DNA of 64,000 nucleotides from Cupriavidus phytohabitans (GCF_000426345.1 NZ_AUFE01000019.1:42600-106599); one strand, 5' to 3'. Positions 49,912-59,380 are shown, numbered from the stretch's first letter. Notes: a model not told the origin generated them from the sequence alone. Made by a program: numbers and translations.

Positions 49912-51378
49912 TCAGGCCGCGGCGGCACGCGGCGCCTGCGCCAGGCTGTCGAAGAACTGCCACAGCTGCGGAGCGTCGCCGGTGGCCACGTTGAAGCGGA
50001 TCCACGGCGAATCGGCCTCGTCCGGCTCGAAGTACGAGCCCGGCGCCAGCCAGATGCCGTGCTCCAGCGCCAGCGTGGCCAGGCGGTTGCCGCCCAGCGG
50101 CTCGCCGCGCCGGCTTGCCTGCAGCCGCTGCTGGATGTCGTCGCGCAGCCGCGCCCAGGCGAACATCCCGCCTTCGGGGCGCAGCAGCACCTCCAGGCCG
50201 TGCGCCTCCATCTTTTCCATCACCAGGTCCTGCTGCGCGCGCAGCCGCTCGGCCAGCGCGGCCACGTGGCGGCCGTAGTGGCCGCTGGTCAGTACCGAGT
50301 AGACCAGGCGCTCGGTCACTTCCGACGAGGTCAGCCCGACCGCCATCTTGGTCCGCGCGAATGCCTTGGCCAGGTCCGGACTGGCAGCCAGGTAGCCCAC
50401 GCGCAGCGACGGCGTGATGGTCTTGGAAAAGCCGTTCACGTAGACCACCTGCGACAGCCCGTCCATTGCCGCCAGCATCGGCGAGCCGGCCGGTGCCAGC
50501 TCGCGGTAGATATCGTCTTCCACCACCAGCAGCTGGTGCCGCTCGGCGAGCTGCAGCACGCGGAAGGCGTTCATGCTGCTGAGGCTGGCGCCGGTCGGGT
50601 TCTGCAGCACGGTGTTGACGAAGAAGGCGCGTGGAGCATGGGCGCGGATCGCGTCGTCGAGCGCATCGGTGTCCAGCCCGGCCGCCGAACGCGGCACGCC
50701 GATTACGCGCAGCCCCGCCAGCCGCAGGATCTGCAGCAGGTTGCAATAGCAGGGCGATTCCACCAGCACGGTGTCGCCCGCGCGCAGCAGCGTGCGCACC
50801 ACCAGGTCCAGCGCCTGTGTCGCGCCCTGCGTCAGCACCACCTGCTGCGCCTGCAGCGGGATGCCGTACTGGCCGAGGCCGGTGGCGATATGCTCGCGCA
50901 GCGGCGCGAATCCATAGGGATGGCCGTAGCCTGACAGCTGTGCCGCCGGCACCCGGCCAGAGGCCCGCATGGCCTGGTGCAACCCTTCCTCGTTGAGCCA
51001 GTCGCCTGGAAGCCAGCCGGCGCCGGCCTTGATCGGCACGGAATGGTCGGCGAACACGTCCGACAGCAGCCAGGCCGCGTTCAGTCCCGGCGCTTCCCAT
51101 TGCGGTGCACGGGCGCTGCCGGTGGGCGCGTGGCGATGCGCCACGGTGTAGCCGGAACCCGGCCGCGCGGCCAGGTAGCCCAGCGCGGTCAGCCGCCCGT
51201 AGGCCTCGGCCACGGTGAAGGTGCTGACCTGGTGGTGCTGGGCAAAGCGGCGTACCGAGGGCAGCGTGGTGCCGGCACGCAGCACGCGCTCCTCCACCAG
51301 CGCGGCGATGCCGGCGACGATCTGCTCGGTCAGGGTTTCGCCGCCGCGGCGGCTGCGGGTCAGGTTCAGGGTCAGCAT
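49912..51378 (-). CDS. MocR-type regulator (GntR HTH fused to aminotransferase fold)
   Basis: 488 residues from MLTLNLTRSRRGGETLTEQ at 51378; a GTG at 51438 would add 20. The GntR winged helix covers residues 1-75 (VRRFAQHHQVSTFTVAEAYGRL). The aspartate aminotransferase fold follows with the PLP region VNGFSKTITPSLRVGYL, the Lys being in FSKT. Such proteins sense PLP or amino compounds. It diverges from the omega-aminotransferase gene, separated by 380 bp with repeated CTGTACGGT sites, so that gene is its likely target. Confidence 0.92.
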   Translation of the reverse strand: MLTLNLTRSRRGGETLTEQIVAGIAALVEERVLRAGTTLPSVRRFAQHHQVSTFTVAEAYGRLTALGYLAARPGSGYTVAHRHAPTGSARAPQWEAPGLNAAWLLSDVFADHSVPIKAGAGWLPGDWLNEEGLHQAMRASGRVPAAQLSGYGHPYGFAPLREHIATGLGQYGIPLQAQQVVLTQGATQALDLVVRTLLRAGDTVLVESPCYCNLLQILRLAGLRVIGVPRSAAGLDTDALDDAIRAHAPRAFFVNTVLQNPTGASLSSMNAFRVLQLAERHQLLVVEDDIYRELAPAGSPMLAAMDGLSQVVYVNGFSKTITPSLRVGYLAASPDLAKAFARTKMAVGLTSSEVTERLVYSVLTSGHYGRHVAALAERLRAQQDLVMEKMEAHGLEVLLRPEGGMFAWARLRDDIQQRLQASRRGEPLGGNRLATLALEHGIWLAPGSYFEPDEADSPWIRFNVATGDAPQLWQFFDSLAQAPRAAAA

Positions 51379-51562
51379 CGGAAGCGTTGCACCATGCACC
51401 TCGGAAGGCGCGAACCTGTACAGTTTAGCGGGCTCCACAGGGCGCCGCGCGCCGTGTCATCCCGCGTTGCGAAAATTGCCGCAGTGCAGCGTGGGATGCC
51501 GCACGGCGCCGGCAAGCGCCACGTGGCAGGGTGATGGCCCGGTAGGCGCCGCGGCTGCTTGC

Positions 51563-51621
51563 CTGTACGGTTTTGCATGATCAAACTGTACGGTAAGGCG
51601 TTGCTGTCCGGACTGTATATT
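51563..51621 (+). promoter_or_regulatory. MocR-type operator repeats and promoter before the omega-aminotransferase
   Basis: CTGTACGGT occurs at 51563-51571 and again at 51586-51594, 23 bp apart in the same orientation, and a related CTGTATATT lies at 51613-51621. The last overlaps a TATATT -10. A further CTGTACAGT is near 51416 inside the regulator leader. Direct rather than inverted repeats are typical of MocR regulators. Confidence 0.6.
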
Positions 51622-51760
51622 TTGTCGGCCAGACGCCGCCGGTAGAGTGGCCGTCATTGCCGCCGTTCCGGTCCCGCTTCAGTGCTCGCCACTCGCAGCG
51701 GTGCCGTACCGGCATCAGCCAACCGACCCGCCCAATTTCCAATTGCCCCGAGGAGGACGT

Positions 51761-53092
51761 ATGGACGCCGCCAAGACCGTGATTCCCGATCTCGATGCCC
51801 TGTGGATGCCCTTCACCGCCAACCGCCAGTACAAGGCGGCGCCGCGCCTGCTGGCTTCGGCAAGCGGCATGTACTACACCACCCACGACGGCCGCCAGAT
51901 CCTGGACGGTTGCGCCGGCCTCTGGTGCGTGGCCGCGGGCCACTGCCGCAAGGAGATCGCCGACGCCGTCGCGCGCCAGGCGGCCACCCTGGACTATGCG
52001 CCGCCGTTCCAGATGGGCCACCCGCTGTCGTTCGAGGCCGCCACCAAGGTTGCCGCGCTCATGCCGCAGGGGCTGGACCGCATCTTCTTCACCAACTCGG
52101 GCTCCGAGTCGGTCGACACCGCGCTGAAGATCGCGCTGGCGTACCACCGCGCGCGCGGCGAAGGCCAGCGCACCCGCTTTATCGGCCGCGAGCGCGGCTA
52201 CCACGGCGTGGGCTTCGGCGGCATGGCGGTGGGCGGCATCGGCCCGAACCGCAAGGCCTTTTCTGCCAACCTGATGCCGGGCACGGACCACCTGCCGGCC
52301 ACGCTCAACATCGCCGAGGCCGCTTTCTCCAAGGGCCAGCCGCAATGGGGCGCGCACCTTGCCGACGAACTGGAGCGCATCCTCGCGCTGCATGACCCGG
52401 CCAACGTCGCCGCCGTGATCGTCGAGCCGCTGGCCGGCTCCGCCGGCGTGCTGGTGCCGCCGGTCGGCTACCTGGAAAAGCTGCGCGAGATCACCAGCAA
52501 GCATGGCATCCTGCTGATCTTCGATGAAGTGATCACCGCCTTCGGCCGCCTCGGCGCGGCCACCGCTGCCGAGCGCTTCAACGTCACGCCGGACCTGATC
52601 ACGATGGCCAAGGCGATCAACAACGCCGCGGTGCCGATGGGCGCCGTCGCGGTGCGCCGCGAGGTGCACGACGCCGTGGTCAACGCTGCCGCGCCGGGCA
52701 CGATCGAGCTGCTGCACGGCTACACCTACTCCGGCCACCCGCTGGCCGCTGCCGCTGCCGTCGCCACGCTCGACCTGTACCAGCGCGAGAACCTGTTCGG
52801 CCGCGCGGCCGAGCTGTCGCCGGTGTTCGAAGCGGCGGTGCACAGCGTACGTGGCGCGCCGCACGTGAAGGACATCCGCAACTTCGGCATGGTGGCCGGG
52901 ATCGAACTGGAGTCGCGTCCGGGCCAGCCCGGCGCGCGTGCCTACGAGGCCTTCCTCAAGTGCCTGGAGCTAGGCGTGCTGGTGCGCTACACCGGCGACA
53001 TCCTGGCGTTCTCGCCGCCGCTGATCATCTCGGAAGCGCAGATCGGCGAGCTGTTCGATACGGTGAAGAAGGCGCTGCAGGACATCAAGTAA
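51761..53092 (+). CDS. Omega-amino acid:pyruvate aminotransferase (class III, beta-alanine type)
   Basis: 443 residues. PLP class III aminotransferase with N-terminal LDALWMPFTANRQYK (the substrate-gate segment typical of beta-alanine:pyruvate transaminases), LDGCAGLWCVAAGH, FTNSGSESVDTALKIA, the PLP aspartate in LIFDEVITAFGRLG, and the Schiff-base Lys in LITMAKAINNAAVP. SD AGGAGG precedes ATG 51761. It is probably controlled by the divergent MocR protein. No mmsA-type semialdehyde dehydrogenase follows, so the pathway partner is elsewhere. Confidence 0.92.
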   Translation: MDAAKTVIPDLDALWMPFTANRQYKAAPRLLASASGMYYTTHDGRQILDGCAGLWCVAAGHCRKEIADAVARQAATLDYAPPFQMGHPLSFEAATKVAALMPQGLDRIFFTNSGSESVDTALKIALAYHRARGEGQRTRFIGRERGYHGVGFGGMAVGGIGPNRKAFSANLMPGTDHLPATLNIAEAAFSKGQPQWGAHLADELERILALHDPANVAAVIVEPLAGSAGVLVPPVGYLEKLREITSKHGILLIFDEVITAFGRLGAATAAERFNVTPDLITMAKAINNAAVPMGAVAVRREVHDAVVNAAAPGTIELLHGYTYSGHPLAAAAAVATLDLYQRENLFGRAAELSPVFEAAVHSVRGAPHVKDIRNFGMVAGIELESRPGQPGARAYEAFLKCLELGVLVRYTGDILAFSPPLIISEAQIGELFDTVKKALQDIK

Positions 53093-53117
53093 GCGGCGCA
53101 CGCCGCATCGCATTGCC

Positions 53118-53148
53118 GCCGGCCCTTCGAGTTTTCTGGGCCGGCTTT
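53118..53148 (+). terminator. Rho-independent terminator of the omega-aminotransferase
   Basis: An 8-bp stem GCCGGCCC/GGGCCGGC with a 12-nt loop followed by TTTCTG. Confidence 0.75.
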
Positions 53149-53194
53149 CTGATTGCAAGCCACGGCGCGCGCCGTGGCCATCGAAAGTGTCAAC

Positions 53195-53247
53195 GGTGGC
53201 CCCTGCTGCGGGCGGTGTGGTAGGAACGCCTTCGGCTGCGCTGCGCG
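53195..53247 (+). repeat. Dispersed repeat B, copy 2
   Basis: 53 bp (GGTGGCCCCTGCTGCGGGCG onwards) matching 10002-10054 at most positions, again following a terminated gene. It lies just before the end of the GlxA-type gene. Confidence 0.8.
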
Positions 53248-53259
53248 GGTCGTAATGAG

Positions 53260-54243
53260 TTATACGGTTTGCGGATTGCCGGTGGTAGCCAGGCGATAGG
53301 CGCTCGGCGTGGCCGGCTCGGCCTTGTTCCAGCAGGCACGGAAGGCCTGCACGCTGGCGAAGCCGCTCTTCAACGCAATTTCCTCCACGGCAAGGCTCGA
53401 TGACGCCAGCAGCTTGCGCGCGCGCGCCATGCGCAGCGTGAGCTGGTATTGCTTGGGCGTCAGGCCGGTTTCCTCATGGAAGATGCGGGACAGGTGCCGC
53501 ACGCTGATGGCGAAGCGGTCGGCGAAGCGCGGGTCGGCGACATTGGCGTCCAGCTCGCGCGCGATCGCGTCCTGCACCGCATGTACCAGCGCGTTGCCAT
53601 GCGAGCGCGCGCGGAACTGCGGCGCCAGTTGCGGATCGGCGCTGAAGCGCCGGAAGGGCACGACGTTGTCGCGCGCGACGGCGATGGCGGCGTCGTCGCC
53701 ATAGGCGTCGGCGACCAGCCGCAGCGCGAGGTCGATGCCAGAGGCCACGCCGGCCGACGTCCACACATTGCCGTCGCGAACGAACACCCGGTTGTCCACG
53801 ACCGACGCAGCGGGGTGCCGCGCGCGCAGGCGGCGGGTGTGTGCATGGTGGGTGGTGCACAGGCGGCCGTCGAGCAGGCCGGCGGCGCCCAGCAGGAAGG
53901 CGCCGGTGCAGACGGCGGCGACCTGTACGTCGGCATTCCTGCCGTCCGCAAACGTTTCCCTGAGCCACGCGGCGCTATCGCGCCACGCCGGCGAAGTCGT
54001 CAGCGTGTCCAGAAGTTTGCTGCCGATGGCCAGCACCACGTCGCCGGGCGCCACGCGCGCAGGCAGCCGTTCGACCTGGCTCAGCGCCGGCCCCTGGAAC
54101 GACGTCACGCTCGAATGTGGTCCGGCGCAGCGGACCCGCAGCGGTGCGATGCCCAGTTCCGATACGCTGGACAAGATCTGGAGCGGGCCGCCAAGGTCGA
54201 GCATGTGGACCTTGGGCAGCACCAGCAGATAGGCGTTGGTCAT
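53260..54243 (-). CDS. GlxA-family AraC-type transcriptional regulator
   Basis: 327 residues from MTNAYLLVLPKVHMLDLGGP at 54243. The N-terminal DJ-1/PfpI-like domain has the nucleophile-elbow region AAVCTGAFLLGAAGLL, and the C-terminal AraC double helix-turn-helix spans about residues 220-320 (SVRHLSRIFHEETGLTPKQY, VEEIALKSGFASVQAF). It diverges from an MFS transporter with 172 bp between, which suggests regulation of that exporter. The ligand is unknown. Confidence 0.92.
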   Translation of the reverse strand: MTNAYLLVLPKVHMLDLGGPLQILSSVSELGIAPLRVRCAGPHSSVTSFQGPALSQVERLPARVAPGDVVLAIGSKLLDTLTTSPAWRDSAAWLRETFADGRNADVQVAAVCTGAFLLGAAGLLDGRLCTTHHAHTRRLRARHPAASVVDNRVFVRDGNVWTSAGVASGIDLALRLVADAYGDDAAIAVARDNVVPFRRFSADPQLAPQFRARSHGNALVHAVQDAIARELDANVADPRFADRFAISVRHLSRIFHEETGLTPKQYQLTLRMARARKLLASSSLAVEEIALKSGFASVQAFRACWNKAEPATPSAYRLATTGNPQTV

Positions 54244-54415
54244 CGCGGCAAGTAAGGTCGAACGGTCCGATGCCGCCATTCTCGCGCGATCCGGCCCCGT
54301 TGCGACGGCGGTGGCTGAAAATTTGCTTTTCTGGTCTGCGGCATTGCCGTGGCGAGAGCATGGCGTTGCTTAGCATGTCGGCAGGCCCGCACCATGCATG
54401 AACCGAGGAACCGCC

Positions 54416-55651
54416 ATGACCCGCACCCGCATCCCCGCCATCCCCCTCGCGCTGGTTGCCATCGGCTTTGCCGCGATGTTTGTCTCGACCGCGGTGAAGG
54501 GCCTGTACCAGGTGTATTTCGTCGACCTCGCGACCCACTTCGGCCAGGGCCGCGCGCAGTTCGCCTGGTCAGGCAGCGTGTTCATGCTGGCGACGGGGCT
54601 GATGTCGCCGGTGGTCGGCGCACTGAGCGATCGCGTCGGGCCGCTGCGCACGGCGGCGGCGGGAGCACTGGCCGCAGGGCTGGCGCTTGCCAGCGTGGCG
54701 TGGTGGCACCAGTCGCTCGCTTTCTTCGTGCTGGCGTTCGGGCTGGCGGGCGCCTTCGGATTGGCGGCGATGACCTTCGTGCCGATGGGCATCCTGGTCG
54801 ATCGCCTGTTCGAGGAGCGCAGGAAGGGCCTGGCTTACGCGGTCGTGACGAACGGAACCGCGATTGGATTCATCGTGCTGTCGCCGCTGTGGATCTGGCT
54901 GCAGCCGCAGGCAGGGTGGACCACGGCCTTCGGCATGGCGGGCGTGGTGTTCGCGCTGCCGGTGGCTGGCGCGCTGTGGCTGGCCTCGCGCCGGGAGCCG
55001 CGAGCCGCGCCGGCACTGCAGGCGGCGGAGGTCTCGGCATGGGCGCTGGTCCGGCGCGACCCCGTCTTCTATGCGCTGGCAGCGGGCTTCTTCGGATGCG
55101 GCGCGACCATGGCCTTCATCGACGTGCACCTGGTGGCCTACTGGCAAGGGCAAGGTGTGCCGCGGCTGGCGATGGGTACCGCGCTGAGCACGCTTGGCGT
55201 GCTGGAACTGGCCAGCGGCATCGTCTCGGGCGCGCTGGCGTTGCGGTGGGACAAGCATCGCCTGCTGGCGGGGTTCTATGCGCTGCGCTCGCTGTCGATG
55301 GTGCTGCTGCTGGTGCCGGGCCTTGGCGTGCTGCCCTTCGCGATGGGCTTTGGCGCCAGCTACCTGGGCACGGTGATCCTGACCTCGATGTTCTGCTTCG
55401 AGCGCTATGGCAACCGGATCAAGGGCAAGGTGTTCGGGCTGCTGTTCCTGGGCCACCAGCTCGGTGCCTTCCTGACGGTGCAGCTGGGCGCGTGGTCGTT
55501 CGATGCCACGCGCAGCTACCGCCACACCATCGTCGCGCTGGTCGCGATCACGCTTTGCTCGGCAGCATGCTCGTGGTTCGGGCTGCGCCGTGCGGGGACG
55601 TTGCCAGTGGAGGACGATGGCCAGGGACCGGCTGTTGCGCCAAGCCGTTGA
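54416..55651 (+). CDS. MFS transporter
   Basis: 411 residues with 12 predicted membrane helices. The A-motif-like loop reads GALSDRVGPLRTAAAGAL. ATG 54416 is favoured over 54398 because CCGAGGAA lies 8 nt before it. Helices alternate with short Arg-rich loops and there is a central Arg/Pro-rich loop (ASRREPRAAP). The family is close to oxalate/formate antiporter-like MFS proteins, but substrate cannot be read. It is paired with the divergent GlxA-type regulator. Confidence 0.9.
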   Translation: MTRTRIPAIPLALVAIGFAAMFVSTAVKGLYQVYFVDLATHFGQGRAQFAWSGSVFMLATGLMSPVVGALSDRVGPLRTAAAGALAAGLALASVAWWHQSLAFFVLAFGLAGAFGLAAMTFVPMGILVDRLFEERRKGLAYAVVTNGTAIGFIVLSPLWIWLQPQAGWTTAFGMAGVVFALPVAGALWLASRREPRAAPALQAAEVSAWALVRRDPVFYALAAGFFGCGATMAFIDVHLVAYWQGQGVPRLAMGTALSTLGVLELASGIVSGALALRWDKHRLLAGFYALRSLSMVLLLVPGLGVLPFAMGFGASYLGTVILTSMFCFERYGNRIKGKVFGLLFLGHQLGAFLTVQLGAWSFDATRSYRHTIVALVAITLCSAACSWFGLRRAGTLPVEDDGQGPAVAPSR

Positions 55652-55660
55652 GTCGGCGCC

Positions 55661-55864
55661 ATGCTGCTGAGGCTTCTCCTGGTGACCGCCACGCTGGCTC
55701 CGCTGGTGGCGGCCGCATGCACGATGCCGGGCCCACGGCACGCCCGGATCGTCGCCCTGGCGGTGCTGGCGCTCGCCGGCACCGCCATGCTCATGCTGGA
55801 CCCGCTCGCCACCGCGCTGGCGCGTGTCGACGGCGTCCTTTCCGCGCCTGGCTGCGGCGGCTGA
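55661..55864 (+). CDS. Small membrane protein downstream of the MFS gene
   Basis: 67 residues starting 10 bp after the MFS stop (ATG 55661). Two hydrophobic segments: LLRLLLVTATLAPLVAAACT and ARIVALAVLALAGTAMLML. The first could be a signal peptide or lipoprotein-type leader (a Cys follows). The short gap suggests cotranscription with the transporter. No family recognised; composition matches coding DNA, but confidence is moderate. Confidence 0.5.
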   Translation: MLLRLLLVTATLAPLVAAACTMPGPRHARIVALAVLALAGTAMLMLDPLATALARVDGVLSAPGCGG

Positions 55865-56047
55865 GGCCGGATTGCTGCCGGTCAGCACCGGACGATCGCG
55901 CGTTCCCTATCATTCCGATGCCGTGCCCGCCGGGCACGGACGCCGAATGTGACGCCTGCGCAGTGCGGCAGGCGTAAACTAGCGCGCTTTTTCCGGGCCG
56001 CTGCCAAGGCAGAAGCAGGCGCCCCGGCCACTGCTGCAGGAGTCTGA

Positions 56048-57445
56048 ATGAGTTTGTTCCGCACCAAGGACATCGAAGCGATGCTGGCCGTCGCGCGCGA
56101 TGACGGCCTCAAAAAGGTGCTGGGTCCGGTCGACCTGGTGATGATGGGCATCGGCGCCATCATCGGCACCGGGATTTTCGTGCTGACCGGCACCGGCGCG
56201 CTGACCGCCGGGCCGGCGCTGACCGTGTCCTTCGTCATCGCCGCGCTGGCGTGCGGCTTTGCCGCCTTGTGCTACGCGGAGTTTGCCTCGGCCATCCCGG
56301 TATCGGGATCGATCTATACGTACAGCTATGCCACGCTCGGCGAGATCGTCGCGTGGATGATCGGCTGGGACCTGCTGCTGGAGTACGGGCTGGCCACCTC
56401 GGCAGTGTCGGTGGGCTGGTCGGGGTATTTCCAGTCGTTGATGGCGGGCTTCGGGCTGAAGCTGCCGGCGGCGCTGACTGCCGCGCCGGGCGCGGTGCCG
56501 GGCGTGGAGACGATGATCAACCTGCCGGCCTGCCTGATCATGCTGGCGATCACCTGGGTCGTGTCCTACGGCGTGCGCGAATCCGCGCGCGTGAACAACC
56601 TGATGGTGGCGGTGAAGATCGGCGTGGTGCTGCTGTTTATCGCGGTCGGAGTCTGGCACGTGCAGCCGGCCAACTGGGAGCCGTTCGCGCCGTTTGGCTT
56701 CAGCGGCATCTTCAATGCGGCGGCGCTGGTGTTCTTCGCCTTCATCGGCTTCGACGCAGTGACTTCGGCGGCCGAGGAAGTGCGCAACCCGCGCCGCGAC
56801 CTGCCGATCGGCATCATCGGTTCGCTGGCGGTATGCACGGTGCTGTATGTCGTGGTGGCGGCGATCATGACCGGCATCGTGCCGTTCGCCAGGTTTGCCG
56901 GCGTCGACCACCCGGTGTCGCTGGCGCTGCAATACGCCGGGCAGAACTGGGTCGCGGGCTTTGTCGACCTGGGCGCGATCCTGGGCATGACCACGGTGAT
57001 CCTGGTGATGACCTACGGCCAGACCCGCGTGATCTTCGCCATGTCGCGCGACGGGCTGCTGCCGGAGCGGCTGTCGTCGGTGCACCCCGTGCATGCGACG
57101 CCTTACTTCGCCACCTGGACCGTGGGACTGATCTTTGCCGCGATCGCCGGCTTTGTGCCGCTGAACGTGCTGGCCGAGCTGATCAATATCGGCACGCTGG
57201 CCGCCTTTACGCTGATCTCGGTCGCGGTGCTGGTGCTGCGCAGGATCCGTCCCGACCTGCCGCGCGCGTTCCGCTGCCCGGGCGTGCCGGTGGTGCCGCT
57301 GCTGGCGATCGGCTTCTGCCTGTTCCTGATGGCCCACCTGCAGGCACTGACCTGGATCGCCTTCCTGGTGTGGCTGGCACTGGGGCTGGTGATCTACTTC
57401 GCCTACGCGCGGCGCAACGCCGTGCTGCATAACCACGGCGGCTGA
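56048..57445 (+). CDS. APC-superfamily amino acid permease (YhdG/CAT-like)
   Basis: 465 residues, 12 or more membrane helices. The hallmark helix 1 motif VDLVMMGIGAIIGTGIFVLTG is present, with the unwound GIGAIIGTG that binds the amino-acid backbone. FIGFDAVTSAAEEVRNPRRDLP is the helix 6 motif of the CAT branch. The C terminus is short and cytoplasmic. It converges with the second MocR gene with 3 bp between, and that MocR protein could control amino-acid or amine uptake, but the gene order does not prove it. Confidence 0.93.
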   Translation: MSLFRTKDIEAMLAVARDDGLKKVLGPVDLVMMGIGAIIGTGIFVLTGTGALTAGPALTVSFVIAALACGFAALCYAEFASAIPVSGSIYTYSYATLGEIVAWMIGWDLLLEYGLATSAVSVGWSGYFQSLMAGFGLKLPAALTAAPGAVPGVETMINLPACLIMLAITWVVSYGVRESARVNNLMVAVKIGVVLLFIAVGVWHVQPANWEPFAPFGFSGIFNAAALVFFAFIGFDAVTSAAEEVRNPRRDLPIGIIGSLAVCTVLYVVVAAIMTGIVPFARFAGVDHPVSLALQYAGQNWVAGFVDLGAILGMTTVILVMTYGQTRVIFAMSRDGLLPERLSSVHPVHATPYFATWTVGLIFAAIAGFVPLNVLAELINIGTLAAFTLISVAVLVLRRIRPDLPRAFRCPGVPVVPLLAIGFCLFLMAHLQALTWIAFLVWLALGLVIYFAYARRNAVLHNHGG

Positions 57446-57448
57446 GCG

Positions 57449-58858
57449 TCAGCGCGCGCGGCGCTCCGACGCGGCCTTCATAAAGGCCACCGCGCGCGGC
57501 TCGTTGGCGTAGGCGGCGTTGATGCGGATCCAGGCCGAGGTCTCGCCGCCGGGCCGGAAGTAATTGCCCGGCGCCAGCGTCACGCCGTATTCCTCGCCCA
57601 GCGCCACCAGGTCGCGCGAATCCTCGATGACGGGCGGCCGCGCCCACAGGAAATTGCCGCCGCTGGGCTCGCAGAACACTTCCCAGCCGCAGCCGGTCAG
57701 CTGCCGCACCGCGCTGGCCGACGCCTCGCGCACGCGCAGGCGCAGCCGCTCGATGTATTTGCGATAGCCGCCGCGCTCCAGCAGCGCCGCCGTGACCGCT
57801 TCCGCGAAGTGCGAGCCGGCGACGCTGGTCAGCACCTTCACGTCGACCAGGTCCTTGACCAGCGCCTTGTCGGCCACCACGTAGCCGATCCGCAGGGACG
57901 CCGACACCGTCTTGGAAAACCCGCCGATGTAGATCACGTGCTCGAGCTGGTCCAGCGTGGCCAGACGGTCGGTGAAGTGCGTCTGGAAGTCGGAGAAGAT
58001 ATCGTCCTCGACAAAGCGGAAGCCGTGCCGGCGCGCCAGCTCCAGCAGCCGGAACGCGACCGGCGGCGCCAGCGTGGCGCCGGTGGGATTCTGCAATACG
58101 CTGTTGGTGAAGAACAGCTTGGGCTTGTGCTGGCGCAGCAGCGCCTCGCACGCGTCGGGGTCCGGGCCGAGGGGCGTGTGCGGCACGCCCACCAGCTGCA
58201 CACCATGCAGCCGCAGCAGGCCGAACAGGTTGTAGTAGCCGGGATCCTCCACGAACACGGTATCACCCGGCTTGAGCAGGTGGCGCACCACCAGGTCCAG
58301 CGCCTGGCTGGCGCCGGTGGTGATCAGCACCTGCGGCAGTTCCGCCGCGATGCCGAGCTGGCGCACGCGCAGCAGCACCTGCCGGCGCAGTTCCGGATGG
58401 CCCAGCGGCGTGGCGTAGTGGATCACGCTGTCGATCTCGGTGCGCGAGATCGCGCGGATCGCCTGCTGCAGCCCTTCCACGTCGCGCCAGCTCTCGGGTA
58501 CGAAGCCGCCGGCCAGTTTCAGCGTGCTGCTGGGATGGTTGAACTGCTCCAGGATGTGGTCGGAAAGATCCTCCGCCAGGCTGGGGTCCGACCAGCCGCG
58601 CGCCGAGCGTCCCGCGAGCGGGCTGTCCGCCACGTAGAAGCCCGACCCCTGCCGCGAATCCAGCAGCCCCTGCGACACCAGCCGGTCATAGGCCTCGATC
58701 ACGGGAAAGCGGCTGATGCCATTTTCTGCCGCCAGCTGGCGGATCGAGGGCAGCTTTGCCCCCGGCCGCGCTTCGCGGTTACCGATCCACGACTTCACGC
58801 CGTTGACGATCTGATCGGTCAGTGGAATCCCGGTGGAAGCATCTAATATGAGTTTCAT
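57449..58858 (-). CDS. MocR-type regulator (GntR HTH plus aminotransferase fold)
   Basis: 469 residues from MKLILDASTGIPLTDQIV at 58858. The GntR helix-turn-helix is in SIRQLAAENGISRFPVIEAYDRLV. The aminotransferase fold contains VEDDIFSDF, IYIGGFSKTVSASLRIGYV with the PLP Lys in FSKT, and FCEPSGGNFLWARP. It is related to, but clearly distinct from, the MocR protein at 49.9 kb. It diverges from the DUF2917 gene, and the gap carries a dense set of ACTGT repeats, likely its own operator. Confidence 0.92.
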   Translation of the reverse strand: MKLILDASTGIPLTDQIVNGVKSWIGNREARPGAKLPSIRQLAAENGISRFPVIEAYDRLVSQGLLDSRQGSGFYVADSPLAGRSARGWSDPSLAEDLSDHILEQFNHPSSTLKLAGGFVPESWRDVEGLQQAIRAISRTEIDSVIHYATPLGHPELRRQVLLRVRQLGIAAELPQVLITTGASQALDLVVRHLLKPGDTVFVEDPGYYNLFGLLRLHGVQLVGVPHTPLGPDPDACEALLRQHKPKLFFTNSVLQNPTGATLAPPVAFRLLELARRHGFRFVEDDIFSDFQTHFTDRLATLDQLEHVIYIGGFSKTVSASLRIGYVVADKALVKDLVDVKVLTSVAGSHFAEAVTAALLERGGYRKYIERLRLRVREASASAVRQLTGCGWEVFCEPSGGNFLWARPPVIEDSRDLVALGEEYGVTLAPGNYFRPGGETSAWIRINAAYANEPRAVAFMKAASERRAR

Positions 58859-58886
58859 AGGCAGGCAGCCGGGGGAAACCGGGATA

Positions 58887-58955
58887 TGCAACTGTCAGTG
58901 CAACTGTCAGGGGAAACTACTGAACAGTGCATCGAAAACTGTTCACAACTGTACA
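58887..58955. promoter_or_regulatory. Operator cluster for the second MocR regulator
   Basis: A perfect tandem 12-bp repeat TGCAACTGTCAG (58887-58898 and 58899-58910), then TGAACAGT/ACTGTTCA as an inverted pair (58921-58928 with 58938-58945), then AACTGTAC (58947-58954). All contain ACTGT, spaced 10-12 bp apart in two groups. Confidence 0.65.
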
Positions 58956-59032
58956 TGGGATTGTAGTGAGGGATGCGAATAATGGAAGCATGGCGGAGAG
59001 ATCGAGACCGCCAGGCTGATCAGGAGAGCATC

Positions 59033-59380
59033 ATGCGCGAACTACGGACTTTCGAACTGGGCGAGCCCGGACAGCCAGTGAGCTGGCGCGCCGGCTACGG
59101 GCAGACCGTCTGCGCGGCGGCGGGCAAGCTGTGGGTGACGGTCGAAGGCAATCCCGACGATATCTGGCTGGAGCCCGGCCAGGAACTGGCGCTGCCGGAG
59201 GGCTATCGCGTATGGCTGTCGGGTGATGGCCCGGGGGCACGCTTTACGCTGGCCCAGACGCCGGCGCCCTGGTCGGTGCGGCGGATGGCGGCGTGGCTGC
59301 ACGCGCTGCGGCACAGGGTCGAAGAGCACAGCACGGATGCGTTTGGGGAATGCCCGCGGATATGGGCGTTGTGCCGGTGA
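59033..59380 (+). CDS. DUF2917 domain protein
   Basis: 115 residues from ATG 59033, after CAGGAGAG. The conserved part covers residues 12-70: PVSWRAGYGQTVCAAAGKLWVTVEGNPDDIWLEPGQ (in shorter blocks) and LALPEGYRVWLSG, a small beta-barrel-like repeat. Function unknown. It is placed opposite the MocR gene and could be its target. Confidence 0.85.
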   Translation: MRELRTFELGEPGQPVSWRAGYGQTVCAAAGKLWVTVEGNPDDIWLEPGQELALPEGYRVWLSGDGPGARFTLAQTPAPWSVRRMAAWLHALRHRVEEHSTDAFGECPRIWALCR

